A DNA stretch of 64,000 bases from Pyrrhosoma nymphula. Taxonomy: Eukaryota > Arthropoda > Insecta > Odonata > Coenagrionidae. Shown here piece by piece: positions 20,099-31,863 of this stretch; position 1 is the first letter of the stretch, and every line of letters starts with the position of its first letter. The notes under the pieces were generated by a model, which worked only from the letters and a program-made list of their open reading frames with translations, searched no databases and had not been told where the DNA came from. The DNA is taken from positions 73,269,376-73,333,375 of the forward strand of contig OY754339.1 of the NCBI GenBank assembly GCA_963573305.1, in the 5' to 3' direction. Both the position numbers and the translations under genes were made by a program.

Positions 20099-20704
20099 TT
20101 AACAGCAAATTTGTACCGCAAGCTGCCGTTGATTGGGAATAAAAGGGCAATACCTACAGAAACGTCCATTGATTGAGGGAGACACCACAAGCCAAGGGTA
20201 CTTTTCAAGATGTTTTATCCTCACGTAACGACGCTCTTCCGCGGTTCCCTTCCTATGAGTTGAAAAGGGATACTTGTAGTGGCTTGTGGATGTCCAAGGG
20301 CTTTCCAAAAGTTCTGCTATTTTCCTATCATCAGGTCTTTCCTTTCCTGGTACAATGAAGAGAACTGCATCACAGTTGAAATTTTCAGCCAAAGGAAGTG
20401 AAGAAATTGAAGCTTCAGTCGATGTTTCGTGGCTACGTGGAGGGGATTGTAAAAGGACCATGGACTCAGCCTGAGTCTCATTGTCAGTTGTGCAGCATGA
20501 AGGCATTGTGTTCACAAATTGTCTATTTCCTCCTGCTGCTTCTGGCGTCTTTTGTATTTGGACGCGAGAGAAAAAGCTTCGAAGGCCCGTAGAGGCAATA
20601 TTAGTTTTCCGCTTTGTACCAGGCCTACTAGAAGAAGACGCCTGTAAACAAAAGTAAACCTTAGCTATTCCTTCTGCGACGAGTTGCAAAAATATTATAA
20701 GCAT
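20099..20704 (-). pseudogene. hAT/ZMYM-like transposase, TTF zinc-finger N-terminal exon
   Basis: The minus-strand frame after a TTTGTTTACAG|GCG acceptor (about 20643) runs SSSSRPGTKRKTNIASTGL to the C-terminal block YPFSTHRKGTAEERRYVRIK, then YPWLVVSPSINGRFCRYCPF. This matches the TTF-type zinc finger (family form: xxYPWLxYSxxxxGxFCxxC) that opens many hAT transposases and ZMYM1-like host proteins. The frame then ends at NQRQLAVQICC and no hAT dimerisation or RNase H-like core follows, so the protein is truncated by internal deletion. It would have bound DNA ends. Encoded within the 19056-21569 element. Confidence 0.7.
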
Positions 20705-21569
20705 ATATTTTTCTCACCCTATAGCGTAATACTTGAAAATAATTTTGTTTACTTAGAGATTCCTCAATTTTACTGCTATCAAAAGGAGAGGGGACAAAAC
20801 TATGGTGGGTGGACCTCTTACAGCATTTCTATGATAACACAATGAAAATGAAAGTCCAGTAAATAGGTGGGTGTTCAATTCCTTGATCAAAAAGCTGATA
20901 AATAGCAATGGAGGCTAATTGTGGCCCGAGCTTGAAGCCGGCCGTCCGACCCTAATGGCGAGCGCGAGAAAGCGCAAATAAGTTATGTCGTTGTAATTAA
21001 CCGACTGAACCTACCATCTCTGACTGAAAAGTTGATCTGTACGTCAGGTATATCACAGAATAAAGGACGCAGGGTCCTAAACATGTGAAGAACTCTTGAA
21101 CCTGTCACTCACTACAACTGAAACAATACACTTGCTAGAGCCGGGCAACTGACATGTCGCGACGAGCACGAGAGTGGAGGGTGTCGCATAGTAGGCAATG
21201 CTGAAGGAGGACGTGAAGACTGTATTCCCCTCTCGCAGACGCACTACGGCTCAACTGCCCAAACTCGCGGAACGATTCTCTGCATGTATAGTAAATAGGT
21301 GTATATAGGTCTGCATACATAATATAATATCTTATAAATATTTCGTTACGGCACCGAAGCTTTCCATCAAATGGCCTACAAAAGTACAATTGCGAACATC
21401 GAGGATACTGTGTCTGTTTAGACAAGTGGCTTTTAGATATTTTCCAATTGTCTTTAAACATTGTGTACTGATCTGGTGAAATAAAAACTTGCATTGGAGA
21501 ACCAACTTAATGATTACCATCTTTTCAATTTTCCCGGGAATTACGGGGGGAGGGGTTCCTCCGCCCCTG

Positions 21570-21810
21570 GGTTGGAAGCGGTAATGAGGGGTGATGGTTT
21601 GCTGAAGGACGTGATAGAGGGAAGGCTGTTGGGCAAGCGGAGAAGGAGAAGAAAGAGAATAGGTTTTATGGACGGGATGAAGAAAGGTAGCATTTTTGCT
21701 GAGATGAAGAAAGAAATAGTAGATGTAGATAGGGCATGGCACGTATAAGAGTCTGTTCGATATTCTCTGACTTTCATCATAACCTACCTCTAACCGGTAG
21801 ATTACTCTAA
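21570..21810 (+). pseudogene. LINE (RTE type), 3' end after the hAT insertion
   Basis: The frame AVMRGDGLLKDVIEGRLLGK, then RRRRRKRIGFMDGMKKGS and EMKKEIVDVDRAW, is the C-terminal tail of the same RT protein that breaks off at 19055. Such tails (RGDGLLKTVIEGRIEGKRxRG..GMMDxI) end RTE-like LINE ORFs in insects. A ..TAATGATGATG.. stretch at about 21808-21820 may be the 3' simple-repeat tail. Confidence 0.75.
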
Positions 21811-21820
21811 TGATGATGCA

Positions 21821-22790
21821 GAGTGTGAGCACCTTTGAAATGAGTATGCAAGATATTTTTTCTTCAATTCAAACTCTAAACTTGTACAACGGAGAAGTAC
21901 AGTGGCGAATGGGATAGCTGACATCACATGCACCGAAAACTCTGTTTCCGTTGTTTTCTTCAGGTAGAGTTTCGTCTGTTTAAGTCGAGTATTGGGTGTT
22001 CGTTAAGTGTATACCTTAAGGTATATATTTAACATAAGTAACCTAGCCTATGGTAAGCTTACCATATATATCTTAATGTGCTATATTGGAAATGTTTCGC
22101 ATACCAAAACTGAATCTTGTACATTTGATTGAACATGGATTCGCAGATTTTTGGATCATATTTGTTTCTCAAACTCCTTGCATGCATTCATTGTAGATGT
22201 TACCAACTTATTTTTTTAGCGAATCATCAAATCTGGTGGATTTTTTATTATCTTGTGTTTACATCGTCTGCAATGCATATTCAGTTAAAATTCTCACTCT
22301 AACGCTCACTTTTAACATTTCGTCATAAATTTAATTTTTTAATTACTGTTGCAAATAAGACTTAATTCATATGAGTTCAATCCATTTTAAAGCCCTTACT
22401 CCCTGCTTTGAGGCATTACACTTCTAAAATAGCTAGCATTCTACGTATTTACCTTTAATTTTGACGTTTTCACTACATTGCGCAACTGATATGAATCTTT
22501 ATGATTTCGCAGGATCAAAGCGTAACATGGCTCCCCAGTAATGGAAGAAAATATAGATATGATTCACTATATCTTTCCGTGAAGAGTTTGAAATCATGGC
22601 TTCTTTCCCTAAGAATAATAAGTAAATGATTTATTTGGCAGTTTTATGAGATACCTACAAACAGGCGTGTAAACATCGGCTATTTGGCACAGATTTAATT
22701 CCTTTTGTAAATTAATCATTGGCCATCAAAATGCAGGGGGAAAAGGTGGAGTTCCACGATGTATCACCAGAAGCAGCTTATAGGTTTTTT
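21821..22790. other. about 1 kb, nothing recognised
   Basis: AT-rich non-coding sequence between the LINE 3' end and the minisatellite. I see no coding, terminal-repeat or regulatory signal I can support. Confidence 0.5.
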
Positions 22791-22794
22791 TCAG

Positions 22795-23020
22795 AGAACA
22801 TCAGGGAACCGATCCCCCATGGAGCAGTTCCAGGGTGGTTCCCCCCTAGAATGGTTCCAGGGTGGTCCCCCCCCTAGAATGGTTCCAGGGTGGTTCCCCT
22901 CCCAAAATCCCCCCGGAACGGTGCCAGGGTGGTTCCCCCCTGGAACGGTTCCGGGGTGGTTCCCCCTGGAACGGTTCCCCTCCCTAAATCCCCCCGGAAT
23001 CATTCCAGGGGGGAACCTTC
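22795..23020. repeat. GC-rich minisatellite, GGTTCC/GGGGGAACC units
   Basis: About eight degenerate units of roughly 18-30 bp built on GGTTCCAGGGTGGTTCCCCC repeat back to back. Many units are near-palindromic (GGAACGGTTCC). Both strands stay open and read as low-complexity Pro/Gly-rich peptides. That is a by-product of the repeat, not evidence for a protein. Confidence 0.85.
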
Positions 23021-23666
23021 TAACAGGGATGCTTTATTTTATTTTAAAATAAGATATTGCTGAAGATTTTAGAAAATTAATAACGGCAGGTTACCAGTGC
23101 ATGCTATAAAAAGATATGGCTGATGCTTTAAATTGTTCATTTTTTATCGCCCTCTGGCGTTCTTTAAGCCGTGTGCGAACAGCGAAATTAAAAATAAATA
23201 ACAGTAAACTTTTGGTTCCAATCCTGCGCACAAATTGGACGTGCTATTGCAGCCAGAAATTTTTATATGCCGATTGTTTTTTGTCTTGAATGTAAAAAAT
23301 GTGAACTAACATAAGTAATATAATAATGCATTAGGGTTTAATTATGGTGAATGTGGATTAATAAAGTTCTTCACTGAACAATTATTTAGCAATGGCGGTA
23401 TGTCTAGAGACAAAAATGCTTCAATGTTTGCGTGAGAGGAACAGCCAGTTGGCAGGATTGCCTTTTCACGCTGTTCCCCAATTTCTAGACACCCCAGAAA
23501 TGATGTTTGACATGCTACACTATTAGAAAAATCGAATCTCATGCCGTAATTATCATTATTCATCACAATAATAATTAGTGCATGGAATAATGCTACTTTA
23601 AGTGAAAATGGGTGGCAATGGACTTTAATGGCTAAATTCATTCTTTATTCATACGAATAAAGTGTA

Positions 23667-24214
23667 TTAACCAGATAAGATATTTCTCCAATGGCCGTAA
23701 AATATATGCACCACTCGTCAAAAAATATCAATCACTTACTGTGTTGGTTTGCGGGAATGGGGACTCCGCAACAGGGACCAACCACAGCCTCTCCACCAGA
23801 ATACCCTCCTGTGGTGGTTTACGGGAAAGTAATTTCCTCGCCAGGGACCACCACAGACACACACACAAAACCCAATTGGAATCCTTTGTAGGCTAATGAG
23901 ACCCAGCTAAGGATTCCTGGGTTATAACCTGGGATCCTTCGGAGAGCTGTAGTGACTCTACTAAGGCTGCCAAGTTATTAACACAATCACACACGCAATC
24001 ACACAAAACACTCACACACACAGCAGGGCCCCAGATTTCTGGGAGAACAGCTCAAAAAGAGCGTGGTCAAATAGAACAAAAACAACAAACAGGGAACGAG
24101 GGTGAAATTCGTATACACGTATTTCGACCACAAAGTGGTCCTCTTCAGCGAGCTGAAGGGAAAAACACTAGCAACACGAGGTTGAAAGTGCTAATAAATA
24201 TCTTATCTGGTTAA
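23667..24214. repeat. inverted-repeat element, TTAACCAGATAAGATATT ends
   Basis: TTAACCAGATAAGATATT at 23667-23684 is matched by AATATCTTATCTGGTTAA at 24197-24214. The interior holds CA-rich repeats and a TTTCGACCACAAAGTGGTCC palindromic motif (about 24121-24140). The size (0.55 kb) and lack of coding fit a non-autonomous DNA element. Confidence 0.55.
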
Positions 24215-26755
24215 TCTATAGAGGCCGTAGAGCTCATCTACCTTGATTCGAATAAAGTGTAGTCTCTTTGTATTATGAGACTTTGGCTGTGAGTCTCATT
24301 TCCATCTCATTTAACTCCACATATCAGCATAGTAGGTATCTTTCCTGCGAACCACTGGGCAGGTGTAGAGGAATTGACGTCAAAAACATGGAAATACCAG
24401 CCGTCTTATTGGTGGTGCTCATTCCCTTTTACTTACCATAGGATATTCATTAGTTCTGTTAGTATAATTAGTACTGACAAGTATTCACGAGTTGGACTCA
24501 TTGCCGCTATTGGCTGCCGTGGGTGGGTGTCGAGTGAGACTATTTGTCACGCTGCTCTATTTTATAATTGCTAATCCATTATGTAATCACGGTAGAAGTA
24601 TATGGTAACGGATTTAAGCCAAACATTTCTGCTATAATAATTGACATTTTTCTTAAACAATGATAAAATATAGTTCAAACTTGGATGGACGAGTTCAGCC
24701 AATGCAATGGGGAATTTTTAATCCTGTTACCAAAATATAGTTTTATTAATTAGGCAACTTGTTTAATGACAAACAATTTGTCACTTTTCAGCAAAAATAT
24801 TGATGCTGAATATTTGAAAATATAAATCACAATACTGAGGGCGTGTGTCTCTGAATATGAGTGCAGCAATCACAGCGATGGAATAAAAGAAACCTCTTTG
24901 AGCGAGAAAAAAGCAAATAATTTGTATGTACTTATCTGTCCTGCGCCATTTCCTGATATTAAAAATAAACAATAACAGTAAGGTTTTCAGCTTACATACC
25001 GTTTGATGCGAGAAAGCGTAAAAATTCGTCAATTTTATACATAGCCCTCGAATCCTAAGGGGCACGTAAATTATCGTTAATATTGTCAAAATAAGTTTGA
25101 ATAAGAAAAACACTGTTAAGCTATATTGGTGAGCATCAACATGGCGGAGGGACCACGCCACGTGATAGGCTCAGGTATTGGCCTCGATACTCCCCAGTGC
25201 CGTCTCTAAATCTATAGGTAACTCAGTGCTACACACTTGAACTCCCTATGAGGGCTTGGAAACTTCGGTTCTGAGGTTTTCTGATGATAGTATGGAAGAC
25301 AATGCATAACACTGAGGTAGAGGTGACTTTCTCACGTCTAAAATGCGTATGAAGGATACCTCTTTCACAATAAAAATAAAAATGTATACAAATACCATGT
25401 ATTTTAATATCCGATGAATATTTACATGTTAATTTCTATAAGCACAGGAAGCATCAAATGCATACTTTTCCAGGAATTTGTCCTAGTTTCTGGAATTATA
25501 GCTGCCTTGCCTTTAAAACAATAAGTGTCTATTCTTCTTTGTAGTACAATTTCCCAATCTCGGAGCATATATTCCATTATGCAATTTAATGAATAATGAC
25601 CCAGGGAGCACTTTAGTTTTCGATGCAAATCGTTAGTTAAAACTATTCAGATTCATATATATTCTGGAACTGTTACACTTCACATGTTTTTAACCTTCCC
25701 ATCGCAGTTACGCCATTCACTTGTTGGGAACACTTCCACTTCCAAAGTAATCAATGGAACCTCCTAATAAATCCCATTATATCATTCGTACGTTGCCATG
25801 TAAGTGATAATTTTCACTAGGTCCCACATTTAACTGTCGTAACGACACATCTCAGTCTCGAATGTGGGAGGACACCGATTGTTCCAATCTCCAGTGCCCT
25901 TACTTTCAGTCCGCCTGGGCTAATATGTGAGCAGATCAATACATCGATATATGGATCGATATGTGATTTGAAGCACTCAAAATGAACTGAACGAGGAGAA
26001 TTTACCGAATGTCATGTACCCTTTTTGACTTCGCTAACGGTTGGTTTCTATGAAGTTGGTGAGCAGCTGAAGAAATATCTCTGGGATCTTTCCCGTTTGA
26101 TATTTTTCTGCCTTGCTCACTCCGCAACGCAAGAGCGCAAGATTGCTTTCCATTCCCTTCAGACCCTGCGAACTTTTAGGCACTGTATACTTCACAACAG
26201 ATCCGAGGCAGAGTTTTTTTTTGCACGCTGGAGTGCGCTTACGAGAACAAAATGACTTCGATAATCGAACCCACTGATTGTTGGTTTCTGTAAAGGCACC
26301 ATTAAAGGAAAATTGAAAGTATTTACATACTGTGTGGCAAAATGGTTGCTTTTTCAGAACGTTCTTTGAAGAAATTCCTTATCTATTTACATACCTTTCG
26401 GTTGTGACCACTATTTCATCAACAGAATGCTGTCTATACCGGCGCATTACCGACGTTTCGCTGGCGAACATGTTTCCATTCATCGTAGTCCATGTAAGGT
26501 GATGTTGTGTGACAATGATCTGCGTCAACTTCAACAACTTGAATGAAAAGCTCCCCAGAAACCACATCTATCATTCCTGGTTTGTCACTCGAGCGATTGC
26601 TTTCACAACTTATCGCATTTCACCCACATCAATCATCTCAAGTTCCAAATGTGGAAGCACATGGGCGCAAAATCGTTCCAATCACCACCGCCACGAGGTC
26701 GCTCCCTTTCCGCCCCCAGAGCCAATGGCTGCACTCCTCATGTCCTTCAAAATGT
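24215..26755. other. 2.5 kb downstream of the four-TM gene, no gene seen
   Basis: AT-rich sequence with scattered short frames on both strands and none with splice-consistent ends. 25930-25970 has ATCGATATATGGATCGATAT, related to the ATCGAT-rich block at 26755-26885. Confidence 0.5.
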
Positions 26756-26885
26756 CGATGGATCGTTCAATATCTCATTTGACCCATCGACATATCGATT
26801 GAGCAATAGAGATGCCTCGATGTTATATCGATCGATGCATCGATACATATGGCGAATGATCGATACATCGATGGATCGATCCCCC
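26755..26885. repeat. ATCGAT-rich block just after the four-TM gene stop codon
   Basis: At least ten ATCGAT-type palindromes (GATCGATGCATCGATACAT, CGATACATCGATGGATCGATC) fill about 130 bp. This starts about 15 bp after the TGA of the minus-strand gene, so it would be in its 3' UTR. It could form strong secondary structure. Whether it is functional (ATCGAT is the core of DREF-like sites in insects) or just a simple repeat is open. Confidence 0.6.
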
Positions 26886-26899
26886 GGCGACCGTGCGCC

Positions 26900-27081
26900 T
26901 CATCTGTCGACGCCCGCCTCCGCCACGAACCGTCTCATCCTCTCCTCATACTCCTTTGAGCTCTCGCACGGCACGATGTCCGGCGCGACGGAAGCCGACG
27001 TTGCTGCAGGTCTCATCGTGGAGAGCGTCGGGACGCTTCCTTCCTCCGGCGCCATTCCCGTCTCCGGGTCCTTCTTCTCAC
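26900..27081 (-). CDS. four-TM membrane protein, coding exon 3 (C-terminus)
   Basis: Acceptor ACGTGCGCAG|GT (27082) opens a 182-bp exon. Its first two bases complete a Gly codon with the last G of exon 2, then 59 codons run to TGA at 26902-26900. It encodes a hydrophilic tail, EKKDPETGMAPEEGSVPTLS ... SSKEYEERMRRFVAEAGVDR, with a charged, probably helical end. The exon is strongly GC-rich against AT-rich flanks, and phase agreement across an 8.4-kb intron supports it. Other frames through this block (a plus-strand Pro/Arg-rich frame) are shadows. Confidence 0.75.
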
Positions 27082-27839
27082 CTGCGCACGTCCATGGGAA
27101 ATGCAGGGAGGAAAAGAACGCTCGTTAAATTAAAAATGAACGGAGTAATAGCACCCCATATGTTAATGAACTGTGAAAAACAGTTGAATACTGACGGCAA
27201 TGTAGTAAAACACAATGAAAACCACGACAATATCTTCTCATATAAGTATTTTCATCTTTTGTTGCTATACTTTAATTAAGTTCAGTTCCTAATCTGTAAG
27301 AGTCCATGATCCATGTCTGATTCAATGATGTTTACATTACAATTTTTGAAAGAATCTATTTTTTGCACGCACATGCCTACATCTATTGGCAGTAGAAGCA
27401 ACGAATTTTAAAATTTTTATCCCTCCTTGTTTTCTTGTGGCAGCCATTTTCCAAGATGGCGCATGCGAAATTTTGAGACTTTAAATTTTTACTTAATCCT
27501 AAATATCCCAAGAACTAATTATGACATAGAAGAGATTTTGAAATATCACTATTTTAAGCATAATGGAAAACAATTCCTATGATTTTTCTCTTTTCCTTTT
27601 AAATTTCTTCATTGTTTGCATTGAACTTGAATTCAAAATATTTTTCCTGCAAAAAAACTAGTGTTCAACTCATTGTTCAACTTGAGAAAATATTACGTAG
27701 AAAGATAGTCTCAGATTTGAGAGTTTTTTCACTTAAAGTAATTAAGCGCAATAATAATCTTGTAAAGTTTAATGCATGCAGCAGTATCCCTTTATCTTCC
27801 AGAAGAAAAAAAATATGGCTTAGAAGAAATCAATATGGT

Positions 27840-28000
27840 TTTTAACCAATTCAATGTCATTTTAACACGTAGCCTTATGGCCCATGTATATATGTAGGTA
27901 TATATTTCGTAATAATTCAATTATATGTGCACATATTTTATTCTAAACGCAAAATAATATCAATATAAATTCTTCTAAATTTCGAATACCTTGTCGAAAA
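27840..28000. repeat. dispersed repeat, copy 1 (other copy near 46850)
   Basis: CAATTCAATGTCATTTTAAC ... CGTAGCCTTATGGCCCATGT ... TTTCGTAATAATTCAATTAT matches 46850-46990 in the same orientation, where it reads CAATTGAATGCTATTTTAAT ... CGTAGTCTTACGGCACATGG. It is an ancient interspersed repeat of unknown class, interrupted in this copy by an extra ATATATGTAGGTATAT. Confidence 0.6.
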
Positions 28001-28159
28001 CGAAAGTCATAAAATTATTTAAAAAAGGAAATATATTTTAAATATAACCCTTGGGTCCTTTCCATTGCTACATTCATGGCGATTTTAACGCATAAACAGA
28101 TGCACTTAAATGAAATGTGGCTTTCAACTGACTTTTTCCGACTTAAATCATTATTAAAA

Positions 28160-29045
28160 TGTGCACTGGGGGACCAACGATTACCGCGGTACCACATCAG
28201 GTGGTGAAGAGCCACTTCGTAAAAGACACCCCTTTTTCGACACATGGTAAACGGACACTTGGTAACCGCGACATCTTGTAAACACGACATCTCGTAGCCA
28301 AACATCTCGTAACTTGCTATTCCGTTAACGTTCAATTTGGTAAACAATCAGTTCGTAACCGGAAGTGGGGTCGAAAGATAGCAGTTGAACGTAGGACCAT
28401 ATGAGAATTATTCAGAGCCAAATTTGCAAGTCTCTTACTGTAATTAGTTTCCTATATATGTGAGCCGGCAAACAATTTAACCGTGCTCCGAGCGTCCCAC
28501 CGGATTTTACCTCCAGAGCGGCACACGCTTAAAATAGTGGACTTCTTCATTACGACAATCTGTATGTTCGAATCCGCATACCGTTTACCACATTCTTTTA
28601 TTGTAATTAGTTTCTGAGATATGAGCCTTTAAACAATATAACCGTTTTCCGGGCGGCCCACAAGCCTGGAGCTTCGGAGCAGCCCATACCAAACAAATCG
28701 TGTAGCGAAATGTTGGAAACTTAATTCCTGAGATACCTACCATCACTAAAATATTTTTAACATTTTCTCTTGAGGTACGAATTATTGTAAATTTGGCTAT
28801 GAATAATTCCCGTAGGGTCACCATGATCGACTGCTATCTTTCGACCCCACCTCCGATCACGGGATCACACGTTTGCCAAATTATACGTTTACGGAAGAGC
28901 AGGTTACACGATGTCTAGTTAAGAGATGTCTGGTAAAGAGATGCCACGGTTACCAAATGTCCGTTTTCCAAGTGTCGGCTCCGGGGTGTCGTTTACGAAG
29001 TGGCTGGTAACCAACCACCTGACGTGGTACCGATTATCGCTCCAG
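28160..29045. mobile_element. foldback element with arms of iterated CATCTCGTAAC-like motifs
   Basis: The left arm (about 28165-28385) and right arm (about 28826-29043) are inverted copies, diverged by perhaps a fifth. They run from GGTACCACATCAGGTGGT to TGGGGTCGAAAGATAGCAGT. Inside each arm a 13-16-bp motif recurs (GACACTTGGTAAC, GACATCTTGTAAAC, GACATCTCGTAGCC, AACATCTCGTAAC), the architecture of Foldback-type transposons. The centre has a direct repeat of about 50 bp (28438-28490 and 28607-28660, TGTAATTAGTTTC..). No protein-coding capacity is visible. Confidence 0.75.
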
Positions 29046-31399
29046 CCACCTAAAAGCTAGGTATAACGTGGTGCATCCTAGAACGTGCGCTGGATTAAGG
29101 GTCGTAGTGTAGTAGAAATAGTGTTAGAGGTGGAACTAATTGTAACCAAAATGATTCTTGTTGTAAATGTTAGGTAACATGCTCCTAATCAACATACTAA
29201 AAATATACATCCGTATTGTCGCGCAAAATGCGTTTATTGAAAAAACATCAAAAATTTAAAAAAATTACAAAACAACACGTGTGTTATCAAATTACAGGAA
29301 ATTTCATGCTGAAAAAGATTATGATATTGGTTTTTAAATTTAAATATTAACAAAGATGAAGTGATTGGAAAAATGATGAAAAAAGAATACTTACATGACC
29401 CTGTCTTTACTCCTTAAGTTATGTTACATTACACCTATACCTGATGCTATGAGACTGATTTTGATTTTATTTATTAGGTGTCTGTTTCAGGAGGGTAATT
29501 TTTGTTTTGTGTGAAGAAATCATCATAAGAAAGATGGCAGAAGAAACCTGCTTGTGTTCCAATGTGCATTGTGACGATACTCGGTACGTCGCGTCGCATT
29601 AACAGCAAAAGGCTTGACGGGAATTATCAACGCGAGCAAACAAAGAGATGACAAAATTCGTTAACTTTTCAATCCCATGCCTACTGGTGCGGTTAAAGTA
29701 CATGCAGAATGTCGACGTGTTCCTATCAAAATTACGTCAATCCTATCAAAATTAAAAGTGATATAAAACTGAAAACACTGCAAGGTGATATTATTTCGAC
29801 CAGCTCGAGAACGCTACGAGGAAGTGTTAGATCGTTGAATTTAAAACAGAATTGTTTGTTTTGTGGCCAGATTATTACGGATTATGAAAAGCGTAAAAAA
29901 ATGGCAGTCACTCCTGTGCGTACTCTCCTGATTCGCGACACAATTTAGAAACTATGCAGAACGAGAAGTGATCCATGGGCAGCAAATGTACACGCGAGGA
30001 TGCTTACAGTCATAGATTTACCTGTTGCAGAAGCTTGATATCAGCAAGTGTTCAGTGCCCGTTTTAGGAGCCGCAAACCCATTCCTGTGAAATATAATCC
30101 TGAAGGTAGTGGATTGCCCACATCAGTAGGCTATCCGGGTAAAACTGATATTTCTGATGGTTTTGTGAAGACATGTGAGTTGTCAAAAGAAAACAGTCAA
30201 GAGTCAATACCTGTCAGTGACTTAGTGGAAAAAATGTGTAGTTTTTTACCAGAGGGAAGTGAGCCTTACACTTCTAGACATTTAAAGACAAAATTGCAAG
30301 AATGGTTTTGTGACGTCATAGTGTCAGGTACAGATGGGACGAGTAACTAGATAACATTTGGAAAAACTGTATTAAAAATAATCTCAGACTATCACAAACA
30401 AAACAAACTTGATGATCCCGTTGAAGAAACATTTAGATTAATCGAGTCTGCAGCGAAACTGATAAGAACTGAAATAAATTTGTTGTACAAAATTAAGGAC
30501 TTTTATCCTAGTGCATCAGATATTGTATCCGTTGAAGAAAACAAGACACATCTACTACCTGTTTTACTAACTATTTTGGATATCCTAATCGGTGGTAAAT
30601 GCAATGATCTGAAACAGGTTTTTATTGGTCAGACTCTAATTCAAGCTTGCAGGCCTCGCTCACTGATATGCCCAATTCCTCTTGCTGTAGGCATACAGAT
30701 TCATAGGTATTTTGAGTCTCGTTTCCTAATCTATGAACTCCGCAGCCTTGGATTCAGTGTGTGTTATGATGAAGTGCAGAAGTACATACACTTTTCCGTC
30801 ATGGATGAAAGTTACCAAAACGTTGTACCATCAGGCCACTTCTCTCAATGGGCCGCCGACAATTTCGACCATAATATAGCAACAATAGATGGCCATAACA
30901 CCTTTCATGGGATGGGAGTTATAATGTGCGCATCAGGAGCATCTTTTAACACCTCTTAATTGCTCACTGACAAAATAAAACGACTCAAATACCGCCCTTT
31001 ATCATATGAAATTATAAAGAAATCAAAACTTCCCCTCCACTATACTCATTCGCCTAGATTAACAGCCATGAATAAACTGAAATTTCAAAAATTATTCTAC
31101 GAAACAATACAAACAAATCTCCTCGAAGTTCTTTGGAGTACCAGAAAGTTATTTAAAATACCTCAACCAGGATGGTTAAGATGTATGCAAAATGCTATAG
31201 AAGGTGAACACAGTGGTCTAACAGTAACTTCTCAACTTCCAATGATTGATCATATTTATTCTACCAATAATACGCCATATTAATGTTCTTAAGTATTGAA
31301 GACTAAAGATTGAATGTGAAAACTCCTATTGTAACCTTTGATCAGTAATTGTGGATTAAGGCAATGGAAGTAATATGCACTAATCACAAAGGAGGATTT

Positions 31400-31710
31400 G
31401 ATAATGTAGGTAGTAGTTTGAAAATGCAATAATTAAGTAAAAAGTAATAAATAAATTAACAGTATTAGTAATAATAACCACTAGATGTGTCTATAGCATT
31501 GTTCTGCATGTTCATTTGCGTATCCCTTTCCTAGTTTCCGGTTGGACTGCGCACTGTTCTCCTGAGTGCTTTTTGGCCTGCGCCTCGCGGCAGGGGGAGC
31601 GTGCGAGGTTCTGATTTGTGCTGGGACGAGTGCTGCATGCCTGGTGTGGAATCACACCGTGCCACACACCCTAGTGGTGGCTTGCACGGTACTTCGTAGA
31701 TGTAGATGTA
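31400..31710 (+). repeat. LINE 3' tail inserted in the candidate transposase frame
   Basis: GCCACACACCCTAGTGGTGGCTTGCACGG and the terminal GTAGATGTAGATGTA (31696-31710) match the 3' end of the CR1-like LINE seen at 45384 and 50670. It separates blocks (f) and (g) of the candidate transposase, which resume directly at 31709, so it is a later insertion. The 5' boundary is uncertain. A GC-rich stretch 31540-31640 is part of it or of another inserted piece. Confidence 0.6.
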
Positions 31711-31863
31711 ATCCGACTTGGTGGGTTTCATACAATATTGTCCTTTATAGGGGCTATTGGAGGACTTATGGCTAGATCAGGCATAGAAGAAGCTTTGCAG
31801 ACAGTGTATGCAGAATATTCAGTACCCCCCATGTGAAAAGGTAGAGCGTGTTGACGTGCTCTT

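Larger units (their letters stand above)
19056..21569. mobile_element. hAT-type DNA transposon (2.5 kb) inserted in the LINE
   Basis: The ends CAGGGGCGGA (19056-19065) and TCCGCCCCTG (21560-21569) are a perfect 10-bp inverted pair. The element is flanked by a perfect 8-bp direct repeat GGTTGGAA (19048-19055 and 21570-21577), the duplication length diagnostic of hAT transposons. Removing it and one repeat rejoins the LINE reading frame (RGRWLE followed by AVMRGDGLLKD). It contains the N-terminal exon of a hAT/ZMYM-like transposase on the minus strand and a nested foldback repeat, but no catalytic domain, so it is non-autonomous. Confidence 0.9.

Noticed and set aside
22759..23052. Proline/glycine-rich secreted or collagen-like protein
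   Set aside because: The open frame is a translation of a minisatellite and is equally open on the other strand; no start context, signal peptide or splice partner.
23667..24214. CRISPR-like or phage attachment structure
   Set aside because: No regularly spaced direct repeats; a simple inverted-repeat element in a eukaryotic genome explains it.
26893..27279. Plus-strand Pro/Arg-rich frames at 26.9-27.3 kb
   Set aside because: They overlap the minus-strand C-terminal exon, which fits exon 2 in phase; the plus frames have no domain and run into AT-rich DNA.
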